A stretch of DNA of 8,761 nucleotides, taken from NCBI GenBank assembly GCA_021802025.1, contig JAKABC010000067.1, forward strand, positions 1 through 8,761. Reading direction: 5' to 3'. The translations under genes and the position numbers were made by a program. Of this stretch, positions 1 through 6,145 are shown piece after piece (position 1 is the stretch's first letter; every line of letters begins with the position of its first letter). The notes below the pieces were generated by a model that saw only the letters and a program-made list of their open reading frames with translations, ran no database searches and had not been told where the DNA came from. The stretch is from Actinomycetes bacterium (GTDB taxonomy: Bacteria; Actinomycetota; Acidimicrobiia; Acidimicrobiales; RAAP-2).

Positions 1-1
1 C

Positions 2-508
2 GAGCACCTGGTCGAGGCCACCCTCGCGGTGATGAACGCCGGCGGGCGCCTCGACGAGGCCCTCCACAGCGTGCGCCCCCCGGCGCACCTGGCGGCGCGA
101 CCCTACCTGCAGCCCTACTACGACGAGCCCGAGTTCATCGTGCGCAACGTCTGGCGCCTCTACGGGGGGTGGTGGGACGGCGACCCGTCTCACCTGCGCC
201 CGGCGCCCGAGCGGCGCCTGGCCGCAGAGCTCTGCGCACTGGCCGGGGGCCCGGGCGTGCTCTGCGAGCGCGCCCTCGCCCTCATCGAGGAGCCGGGCGA
301 AGCGTCGGGACGCCTGGCCGGCCACCTCGTCGAGACGGCGTGGCTCGCGGCCCCGCAGGACCCGGGAATCGCCGAGGCGCGCCAGCGGGTCTTCAGCACC
401 CTCGCGCAGCGGGCGACCTCGACCATGTCGCGCGGGGTCTTCGCCCACGCCGCGCGCGAGGCCGCTTCGGCCGCCGGGCGAAACGGGACGACCGTAAAAA
501 CTGACTAA
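2..508 (+). CDS. Alkyl-sulfatase-like metallo-beta-lactamase-fold hydrolase, C-terminal part (5' end outside window)
   Basis: The reading frame is open from base 2 with no start required, so this is the last 168 residues of a longer protein; the ATG at 29 is internal. The segment with the motif YYDEPEFIVRNVWRLYGGWW (residues about 39-58 of the visible part), followed by DGDPSHLRPAP, is characteristic of the alkyl sulfatase dimerisation domain found after the zinc-binding metallo-beta-lactamase domain in SdsA1-type enzymes. Those enzymes hydrolyse the sulfate ester of alkyl sulfates; the substrate here cannot be told. The HxHxDH metal site would lie upstream and is not visible. The protein stops soon after the helical dimerisation region, with no room for the SCP2-like C-terminal domain of full-length SdsA1, so it is probably the shorter form. 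It ends in TAA 11 bases before coxB. Family assignment is fairly secure; function is inferred. Confidence 0.8.
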   Translation, partial: EHLVEATLAVMNAGGRLDEALHSVRPPAHLAARPYLQPYYDEPEFIVRNVWRLYGGWWDGDPSHLRPAPERRLAAELCALAGGPGVLCERALALIEEPGEASGRLAGHLVETAWLAAPQDPGIAEARQRVFSTLAQRATSTMSRGVFAHAAREAASAAGRNGTTVKTD

Positions 509-519
509 GGTCTCTGGGC
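506..519 (+). promoter_or_regulatory. Candidate -10 element or weak RBS ahead of coxB
   Basis: TAAGGT at 506-511 fits the actinobacterial -10 pattern TANNNT and lies 8 bases before the GTG at 520, which would place transcription start at or next to the start codon (a leaderless or near-leaderless message). The same bases contain AAGG (507-510), which could instead serve as a weak Shine-Dalgarno with a 9-base spacer. The TAA of the upstream gene overlaps it. I see no convincing -35 hexamer. Confidence 0.3.
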
Positions 520-1359
520 GTGGAACCCTCCGCCCTGCCCCCCCAGGGAGGACCGGAGCGGCCGCGACGTCGGGGACGCCTGCGCACGCTGCTCATCCTC
601 CCCCTGGCCGCCCTGGCGCTCGCCGGCTGCACGGTGCCGCGCTTCGGGGCCTCGCCCGGGGCGACGACCAGCTCGAAGTCGGTCTTCCACCTCTGGCAGG
701 GCTTCTCGATCGGCGCGGCCATCATCGGGACGCTCGTCGTCGTGCTGATCGCCTGGTCGGTGCTGTTCCACCGCCGTCGCTCCGAGGCGATCCCGCGCCA
801 GACCCAGTACCACATCCCGCTCGAGCTGACCTACACGATCGTCCCGATCCTCATCGTGCTCGGGCTCTTCGCGGCCACCATGGTCGTGGAGAACCGGGAG
901 GTCGCCAACCCCAAGACGAACGTCGTCATCGACGTCAACGCCTTCCAGTGGGGCTGGAAGTTCACCTACCCCGGCCACAACGTCGTGGTCGTCGGCCAGA
1001 CCACCCAGGACCCCACGATGGTCATGCCGGTCGATCAGAACGTGCGGATCGACCTGACCTCGTCCGACGTCGTGCACGGCTTCTACGTCCACGCCTTCAA
1101 CTTCAGCCGCTACGCCCTGCCCGGGGTGCTGAACCAGTTCACCCTGCGGGCCACCTCGACGGGGCTGTTCAACGGCCAGTGCACCCAGCTGTGCGGCCTC
1201 TACCACTCCTTGATGTTCTTCAGGGTCCGGGTGGTCTCGGCCGGCCAGTACCAGTCGTGGCTCGCGAGCCAGGCGAACGCCACGGCCGCCCAGGCGGCCC
1301 AGTCGGCGACGAGCCAGCAGATCTCCTCAATCGTCCCGACCAAGCAGACGAAGGGTTAG
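520..1359 (+). CDS. coxB: Cytochrome c oxidase subunit II (CuA subunit), lipoprotein type
   Basis: This is subunit II (CoxB/CtaC) of an aa3-type oxidase, 279 residues. It receives electrons from cytochrome c at the binuclear CuA centre on the outer membrane face and passes them to heme a of subunit I. An Arg-rich N terminus, a hydrophobic stretch and LALAGC with Cys37 form a lipoprotein signal. Two membrane helices follow (about 63-83 and 104-122), then the cupredoxin domain. FQWGWKF (142-148) is the aromatic patch used in electron entry. CuA ligands are visible: His186 (SDVVHGF), Cys221, Cys225, His229 and Met232. Position 223, between the two cysteines, is Gln where the family normally has Glu. 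There is no CxxCH, so no fused cytochrome c. The tail (250-279) is Ala/Gln/Ser-rich and probably disordered. The GTG start places the lipobox correctly; the next gene begins 2 bases after the stop. Confidence 0.95.
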   Translation: MEPSALPPQGGPERPRRRGRLRTLLILPLAALALAGCTVPRFGASPGATTSSKSVFHLWQGFSIGAAIIGTLVVVLIAWSVLFHRRRSEAIPRQTQYHIPLELTYTIVPILIVLGLFAATMVVENREVANPKTNVVIDVNAFQWGWKFTYPGHNVVVVGQTTQDPTMVMPVDQNVRIDLTSSDVVHGFYVHAFNFSRYALPGVLNQFTLRATSTGLFNGQCTQLCGLYHSLMFFRVRVVSAGQYQSWLASQANATAAQAAQSATSQQISSIVPTKQTKG

Positions 1360-1361
1360 CC

Positions 1362-3047
1362 ATGACCGACGTGCTCGAGCGCCCCGCCCCCGCCGAGGGT
1401 CACGGCCACGAGGCGCACGGCCCGACCGGCATCCTCAAGTGGCTCACCACGACCGACCACAAGGTGATCGGGCTCAGCTACACCGTCACCGCGGTGGTGA
1501 TGATGGTCATCGGCGGGGCCTTCGCCGAGATCATCCGCGCCCAGCTGGCGAGCCCCAACGGGACCCTGGTCTCGCTCGCCCAGTACAACGAGCTCTTCAC
1601 CATGCACGGTTCGGTGATGATCTACCTCTTCGCCGGCCCCTTCGCCTTCGGGGCGCTCGCCAACATCATCGTGCCGATCCAGATCGGCGCGCCCGACATG
1701 GCCTTCCCGCGCCTCAACGCCCTGTCGTACTGGCTGTACCTCACCGGCTCGATCACCATGCTCTCGGGCTTCTTCGTCGCCGGCGGCGCGGCCAACTTCG
1801 GCTGGGTGGCCTACGCGCCGCTGTCGAGCTCGGTGGCGACGCCCGGCTCGGGGGCCGACCTGTGGATCGGGGGGCTGCTGCTCACCGGGTTCTCGGCCAT
1901 CTTCACCGGGGTCAACCTCTGCGCCACCGTCTTCTACCTGCGCGCCCCGGGCATGACGATGTTCCGCATGCCGATCTTCACCTGGAACCTGCTGGTGACC
2001 GCGATCCTCATCCTGCTGGCCTTCCCGGTGCTTACGGCCGGGCTGATCATGCTCTACGCCGACCGCCACTTCGGGACCCACATCTTCTCGGTGGCCGGCG
2101 GGGGGGTGCCGGTCCTGTGGCAGAACATCTTCTGGTTCTGGGGCCACCCCGAGGTCTACATCCTCGCCCTGCCCTTCTTCGGCATGGTGACCGAGATCAT
2201 CGCCGTCTTCTCGCGTAAGCCGGTCTTCGGCTACAAGGGGATGATCTTCGCCACGCTGACCATCGGCGCGTTGAGCCTGGGGGTGTGGGCCCACCACATG
2301 TTCACCACGGGCACCGTGCTGCTTCCCTTCTTCTCGATCATGAGCCTGCTCATCGCGGTGCCCACCGGCATCAAGATGTTCAACTGGATCGGCACCATGT
2401 GGCGGGGCCAGATCTGGTTCTCGACGGCCATGCTGATGGCGATCGGCTTCCTCATCACCTTCCTCGTGGGCGGCATCACGGGGATCTACCTCGCCAGCCC
2501 GCCGCTCGACTTCTTCACCCACGACACCTACTTCGTCGTCGCCCACTTCCACTCGGTGGTGATGGCCCTGGTGCTGGGCGCCATGGGCGGCCTCTACTAC
2601 TGGGGCCCGAAGATCACCGGCTACATGCTCAACGAGCGCATCGGCAAGGCCCAGTTCTGGTTCCTCTTCATCGGCACCCAGGTCTTCACCCTGCCGATGT
2701 ACCTGCTGGGGCTGCGCGGCATGCCCCGTCGCATGGCCATCTACCCCCAGCACCCCTCGTGGCAGTACCTCAACGACTGGGCGACGGTGGGGGCGATCAT
2801 GATCGGCGTCTCGACGATCCTGTTCATCGTCAACATCGTCTACAGCTGGAAGCGCTACCCGGCCGGGGACAACCCGTGGGACGGCCACACCCTGGAGTGG
2901 TTCACCACCTCGCCGCCGCCCCACCACAACTTCTACCGGCTGCCCCCCATCCGCTCGGAGCGCCCGACCTGGGACTACAACCACCCCGAGCACCGGGCCC
3001 TGGAGCACGGTCACGGCACGCCGGCCGCCGACGGGAGCGCCCGGTGA
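1362..3047 (+). CDS. ctaD: Cytochrome c oxidase subunit I (heme a / a3-CuB catalytic subunit)
   Basis: This is the 561-residue catalytic subunit, with twelve expected membrane helices, that reduces O2 to water and pumps protons. Heme a ligands are His82 and His397 and the heme a3 ligand is His395 (AHFH). CuB ligands are His262 (GHPEVY), His311 and His312 (VWAHHM), with Tyr266 positioned for the His-Tyr crosslink. The D-channel entrance Asp112 and Asn119 (GAPDMAFPRLN), the channel end Glu264, and K-channel Thr335 and Lys338 are all present, so it is an A1-type pumping oxidase. His387-Asp388 (Mg site) and Arg456-Arg457 (GMPRR, heme propionates) are intact. The residue after AHFH is Ser398, where A1 members usually have Tyr. 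Both termini are His-rich (H14, H16, H19; H541, H544, H549, H551). ATG at 1362 is chosen over upstream in-frame starts because those would overlap coxB by hundreds of bases; AAGGG at 1351-1355 is a suitable RBS. Confidence 0.97.
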   Translation: MTDVLERPAPAEGHGHEAHGPTGILKWLTTTDHKVIGLSYTVTAVVMMVIGGAFAEIIRAQLASPNGTLVSLAQYNELFTMHGSVMIYLFAGPFAFGALANIIVPIQIGAPDMAFPRLNALSYWLYLTGSITMLSGFFVAGGAANFGWVAYAPLSSSVATPGSGADLWIGGLLLTGFSAIFTGVNLCATVFYLRAPGMTMFRMPIFTWNLLVTAILILLAFPVLTAGLIMLYADRHFGTHIFSVAGGGVPVLWQNIFWFWGHPEVYILALPFFGMVTEIIAVFSRKPVFGYKGMIFATLTIGALSLGVWAHHMFTTGTVLLPFFSIMSLLIAVPTGIKMFNWIGTMWRGQIWFSTAMLMAIGFLITFLVGGITGIYLASPPLDFFTHDTYFVVAHFHSVVMALVLGAMGGLYYWGPKITGYMLNERIGKAQFWFLFIGTQVFTLPMYLLGLRGMPRRMAIYPQHPSWQYLNDWATVGAIMIGVSTILFIVNIVYSWKRYPAGDNPWDGHTLEWFTTSPPPHHNFYRLPPIRSERPTWDYNHPEHRALEHGHGTPAADGSAR

Positions 3048-3436
3048 GGACCGAAGCGCGCGTCCTCCTGAGCCTGGGCGTCTTCTTCGCGATCATGGAC
3101 TCGGTCTACTGGGTCTGGTCGAAGGAGGACGCCGGCGGCGTGATGATCATCGCCGGGACGCTGCTCTGCTTCCTCCCGGGCCTCTACTACTACTGGTGGA
3201 GCCGGCGCATGCGGCCTCGTCCCGAGGACGACCCGCACGCCGAGCCCGCCCAGGGCGCCGGCGTCGTGGGGACCTTCCCCGGCACGTCGATCTGGCCCTT
3301 CACGCTCGGGATGGGATCGTTCGTGATGGTTCTCGCGCTGGTGTTCGGCGTGTGGCTCGTCGTGCCCGGCCTGGGACTCGTGTTCTGGGCCATCGTCGGT
3401 GCGACGGGCGAGAGCCGACGCGGCGGACAGCACTAA
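3044..3436 (+). CDS. ctaF: Actinobacterial cytochrome c oxidase subunit IV
   Basis: A 130-residue membrane protein matching the small subunit IV (CtaF) of actinobacterial aa3 oxidases in length, position after ctaD and hydropathy. There are two N-terminal helices (about 6-25 and 32-52, the latter ending in LYYYWWSRR), a hydrophilic loop rich in Pro, Glu and Asp (55-72), then GTFPGTSIWPF before two more hydrophobic segments (about 86-107 and 108-120). It is an accessory structural subunit; no catalytic residues are expected. The GTG at 3044 overlaps the ctaD stop in a GTGA junction, and GGGAG at 3033-3037 gives a 6-base spacer, which implies translational coupling. Longer versions of the frame run back inside ctaD and are rejected. 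The assignment rests on family resemblance plus operon position. Confidence 0.88.
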   Translation: MRTEARVLLSLGVFFAIMDSVYWVWSKEDAGGVMIIAGTLLCFLPGLYYYWWSRRMRPRPEDDPHAEPAQGAGVVGTFPGTSIWPFTLGMGSFVMVLALVFGVWLVVPGLGLVFWAIVGATGESRRGGQH

Positions 3437-3472
3437 GCCCGCCCGAGGGTACCCACGACAAGTGCTAAGTAT

Positions 3473-3491
3473 GGTCCGCGGCGCGCAGACC
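3473..3491 (+). repeat. Imperfect hairpin in the sdhC leader
   Basis: GGTCCGCG (3473-3480) can pair with CGCAGACC (3484-3491) around a 3-base GCG loop: eight positions with one C-A mismatch, so seven Watson-Crick pairs. It ends 4 bases before the Shine-Dalgarno of sdhC. It could be an RNA stem affecting initiation or a dyad operator overlapping the candidate -10 element. In GC-rich DNA short stems of this kind also arise by chance. Confidence 0.35.
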
Positions 3492-3495
3492 GCGT

Positions 3496-3503
3496 AAGGA
3501 GGT
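3496..3503 (+). promoter_or_regulatory. Strong Shine-Dalgarno of sdhC
   Basis: AAGGAGGT is a full-length match to the 16S anti-Shine-Dalgarno and the strongest such site in the window. It decides the GTG at 3507 as start, with only 3 bases between the motif and the codon (4 if measured from GGAGG). No other in-frame ATG, GTG or TTG lies at a better distance. Confidence 0.75.
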
Positions 3504-3506
3504 CAG

Positions 3507-4322
3507 GTGACGGCCCTGGAGAGCTCGACGAAGGTACAGCTGGGCGGGAGGAGGGGCGGTCCGGACCAGCCGACACTGCGCCAGGACCGATGGTGGATCC
3601 AACCGGTGGTGACGGTCTCGGTGCTGACCGCGTTCGTCATCTACTCGACCTGGGCGGCCTTCCAGAACGCCAACTACTACGTGGGCGCGAACGCCCACCG
3701 CGACCTGATCAGCCCGTTCTACTCGCCCTGCATCGCCGGCAGCTGCGTCGCCGGCTCGACCCACGGGTTCGTCCTGAGTGGCTGGACCCTCTCGCCGGCG
3801 CTGCTCATCTTGATCTTCCCGCTGGGCTTTCGACTCTCGTGCTACTACTACCGCAAGGCCTACTACCGGGCCTTCTGGTGGTCGCCGCCGGCCTGCGCGG
3901 TGGCCGACGGCCACACGACCTACTCCGGTGAGACGCGCTTCCCGCTCATCATGCAGAACGTCCACCGGTACTTCTTCTACTTCGGCCTGCTCTTCAACAT
4001 CATGCTCACCTACGACGCGGTGCGCGCCTTCCACCAGCCCGGGATCGGCTGGGGCGTGACCGTCGGAACCCTCGTGCTGGTGGTGAACGCGGTGCTGCTC
4101 TGGCTCTACTCGATCAGCTGTCACGCCTGTCGCCACCTCTGCGGGGGCGGGGCGAAGAGCTTCCACGCCCACCCGATCCGCCACCGGATCTGGAAGGCGC
4201 TCACCCCGCTCAACGCGCGTCACATGAACTTCGCCTGGGCGTCGCTCATCTTCGTCGCGCTGACCGACGTCTACGTGCGCCTGGTCGCCTCGGGCGTCCT
4301 GACCGACTACCGCCTCTTCTAA
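3507..4322 (+). CDS. sdhC: Succinate dehydrogenase membrane anchor, Sdh1-like (type F) with putative Rieske-type cluster
   Basis: A 271-residue protein with five predicted helices (about 33-53, 93-112, 150-170, 181-203, 241-262). Length, placement just before sdhA and conserved blocks fit the single anchor of mycobacterial Sdh1: SPFYSPC (69-75), FPLGFRLSCYYYRKAYYR (104-121), SPPACAV (126-132), GETRFPLIMQNVHRYFFY (141-158), SCHACRH (204-210) and LNARHM (235-240). In that family, structural work on the Mycobacterium smegmatis enzyme found a Rieske-type [2Fe-2S] cluster within the membrane instead of heme b, relaying electrons from SdhB to quinone. Candidate ligands by eye are Cys112, Cys130, His153, Cys205, His206, Cys208, His210, Cys212 and His239; I cannot say which two Cys and two His are used. 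Cys75 and Cys80 could form a surface disulfide or also contribute. The sequence is unlike the classical SdhC/SdhD pair, and no sdhD is present. Its stop overlaps the RBS of sdhA. Only the cluster ligation is uncertain. Confidence 0.85.
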   Translation: MTALESSTKVQLGGRRGGPDQPTLRQDRWWIQPVVTVSVLTAFVIYSTWAAFQNANYYVGANAHRDLISPFYSPCIAGSCVAGSTHGFVLSGWTLSPALLILIFPLGFRLSCYYYRKAYYRAFWWSPPACAVADGHTTYSGETRFPLIMQNVHRYFFYFGLLFNIMLTYDAVRAFHQPGIGWGVTVGTLVLVVNAVLLWLYSISCHACRHLCGGGAKSFHAHPIRHRIWKALTPLNARHMNFAWASLIFVALTDVYVRLVASGVLTDYRLF

Positions 4323-4330
4323 GGACCGAC

Positions 4331-6145
4331 GTGACCGACACCTACGAGCACCACGACTACGACGTCCTGATCATCGGGGCCGGCGGCGCGGGCCTGCGTG
4401 CCGCGATCGAGGCCAAGCAGCGCGGCCTCTCGGTCGCCCTCGTGACCAAGTCCCTGCTGGGCAAGGCCCACACCGTCATGGCCGAGGGCGGCATGGCGGC
4501 CGCGCTCGGCAACGTCTACCCCGAGGACAGCTGGCAGGTCCACTTCCGCGACACCATGCGCGGGGGCAAGTACCTCAACAACTACCGCATGGCCGAGCTG
4601 CACGCCAAGGAGGCCCCCGACCGGGTCTTGGAGCTCGAGCAGTGGGGGGCGCTCTTCGACCGCACGGCGACCGGCAAGATCCTCCAGCGCGACTTCGGGG
4701 GACATCGCTACGCCCGCCTCGCCCACGTGGGCGACCGCACGGGCCTCGAGCTCATCCGCACCCTCCAGCAGAAGGTCGTCTCGATGGGCACCGACGTCTT
4801 CATGGAGTGCAAGGTGCTGCGCCTGGTGCACGACGCCTCGGGCAAGGTCGCCGGGGCCGTCGCCTACTGGCGCGCCACGGGCGAGTTCGTCACCTTCGCC
4901 GCCAAGTCGGTGGTGCTCGCGACCGGCGGGGCCGGCAAGTCCTGGAAGTTCACCTCGAACTCCTGGGAGTGCACCGGGGACGGCCACGCCATGGCCCTGT
5001 GGGCCGGGGCGCGCCTGATCGACATGGAGTGCGTCCAGTTCCACCCCACCGGGATGGTCTGGCCCCTCAGCGTGCGCGGCCTGCTCGTGACCGAGGGCGT
5101 GCGCGGCGACGGCGGGGTGCTGCGCAACGCCGAGGGCCAGCGCTTCATGTTCAACTACGTCGCCCCCATGTTCCGCGACGAGACGGCCGAGTCCGAGGAC
5201 GAGGGCGACCGCTGGTACGACGACCACAGCGCCGGGCGTCGCCCGCCCGAGCTGCTGCCGCGCGACGAGGTCGCCCGGGCCATCAACACCGAGGTCAAGG
5301 CCGGCCGGGGCAGCCCCCACGGCGGGGTCTTCCTCGACATCGCCAGCCGGCGCACGCCCGAGTTCATCCGCCGGCGCCTGCCCTCGATGTACCACCAGTT
5401 CATGGAGCTCGCCGGGGTGGACATCACCCGCGAGCCGATGGAGATCGGCCCGACCTGCCACTACATCATGGGCGGGGTCCAGGTCGACGCCGACAGCGCC
5501 GCGACGGCCGTGCCCGGCCTCTTCGCCGCCGGCGAGGTGGCCGGGGGCATGCACGGGGCCAACCGGCTCGGCGGGAACTCGCTGAGCGACCTCATCGTCT
5601 TCGGCCGGCGCGCCGGGATGGGCGCGGCCGACTGGGCCGAGTCCGGCGAGGCCGCGACCGCGATGGACGCCGGCGAGGTCGACGCGGCGATCGCCGAGGC
5701 GCTCGCGCCCTTCGCGCGCGAGACCGGCGAGAACCCCTACGACGTCCACCACGACCTCCAAGAGATGATGCAGGCCAACGTGGGCATCATCCGCACCCAG
5801 TCCGAGCTCGACGAGGCCAAAGAGCTCCTCGGGGGCTTCGCCGAGCGGGTGGCCCACGTGCGCGTGACCGGCGGGCGGGCCTACAACCCCGGCTGGAACC
5901 TCGCGACCGACTTGCCGAGCATGATCACGGTCAGCCGCTGCGTGACCGAGGGGGCGCGTTTGCGCACCGAGTCGCGCGGGGGCCACACCCGCGAGGACTT
6001 CCCCACCGCCGACGAGCGGCTCGGCACGCTGAACTTCGCCCAGACCTGCCCCGACGGGGCCTGGGACGGGGAGTACCGCATCGAGGAGTCGCCGTTGCTC
6101 GCGATGCCGGCGGAGTTGAAGGCCCTACTGGAGGAGGCGCACTGA
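4331..6145 (+). CDS. sdhA: Succinate dehydrogenase / fumarate reductase flavoprotein subunit
   Basis: The 604-residue catalytic subunit that oxidises succinate to fumarate with covalently bound FAD, on the cytoplasmic face. The dinucleotide-binding GAGGAG is at 16-21. KAHTVMAEGG (45-54) supplies His47 for covalent FAD attachment, replacing the more usual SHT context, as expected of the Sdh1 branch. Substrate-site residues by alignment to E. coli SdhA are His238 (QFHPTG), Thr254-Glu255 (VTEGVRGDGG), Arg316 (DEVARAI, the proton-transfer arginine), His377 (TCHYIMGG) and Arg412 (HGANRLGGNSL). A GEVAGG block at 401-406 completes the second FAD motif. GTG at 4331 is preceded by AAGGA at 4321-4325 (5-base spacer) and overlaps nothing. 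The stop shares one base with the sdhB ATG. Reverse fumarate reduction cannot be excluded from sequence, but linkage to an oxidase suggests the aerobic direction. Confidence 0.96.
   Translation: MTDTYEHHDYDVLIIGAGGAGLRAAIEAKQRGLSVALVTKSLLGKAHTVMAEGGMAAALGNVYPEDSWQVHFRDTMRGGKYLNNYRMAELHAKEAPDRVLELEQWGALFDRTATGKILQRDFGGHRYARLAHVGDRTGLELIRTLQQKVVSMGTDVFMECKVLRLVHDASGKVAGAVAYWRATGEFVTFAAKSVVLATGGAGKSWKFTSNSWECTGDGHAMALWAGARLIDMECVQFHPTGMVWPLSVRGLLVTEGVRGDGGVLRNAEGQRFMFNYVAPMFRDETAESEDEGDRWYDDHSAGRRPPELLPRDEVARAINTEVKAGRGSPHGGVFLDIASRRTPEFIRRRLPSMYHQFMELAGVDITREPMEIGPTCHYIMGGVQVDADSAATAVPGLFAAGEVAGGMHGANRLGGNSLSDLIVFGRRAGMGAADWAESGEAATAMDAGEVDAAIAEALAPFARETGENPYDVHHDLQEMMQANVGIIRTQSELDEAKELLGGFAERVAHVRVTGGRAYNPGWNLATDLPSMITVSRCVTEGARLRTESRGGHTREDFPTADERLGTLNFAQTCPDGAWDGEYRIEESPLLAMPAELKALLEEAH

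Larger units (their letters stand above)
3437..3506 (+). promoter_or_regulatory. Spacer between cox and sdh operons with candidate promoter
   Basis: This 70-base gap is the largest in the plus-strand run and is where an sdh promoter would sit. TATGGT at 3470-3475 fits TANNNT. An overlapping alternative is TGCTAAGTA at 3463-3471, resembling an extended -10 element. No good -35 hexamer is seen. An 8-base perfect palindrome, GGGTACCC, lies at 3447-3454, upstream of either -10 element, where an activator or repressor could bind. No GC stem followed by a T-run is present, so there is no obvious intrinsic terminator for the cox operon and read-through into sdh is possible. Confidence 0.35.

Noticed and set aside
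1059..1230. Fused cytochrome c domain in CoxB (caa3 type)
   Set aside because: No CxxCH anywhere in the protein and the C-terminal tail is only a short low-complexity stretch.
948..1361. Longer ctaD start at 948
   Set aside because: This would overlap coxB by about 410 bases and adds a Pro/Arg-rich out-of-frame translation; the ATG at 1362 gives the expected subunit I N terminus.
1356..3014. Minus-strand frame of 552 residues opposite ctaD
   Set aside because: Shadow of ctaD; its charged composition mirrors the hydrophobic codons of a membrane protein read in reverse.
4129..4158. CHACRHLC in SdhC as a c-type heme site
   Set aside because: The order is C-x-x-C-R-H, not CxxCH, so it does not match the heme c attachment motif; a metal cluster role fits better.
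4319..5986. Minus-strand frame of 555 residues opposite sdhA
   Set aside because: Shadow frame of a GC-rich gene; His/Glu/Gly/Val-rich with no recognisable motif.
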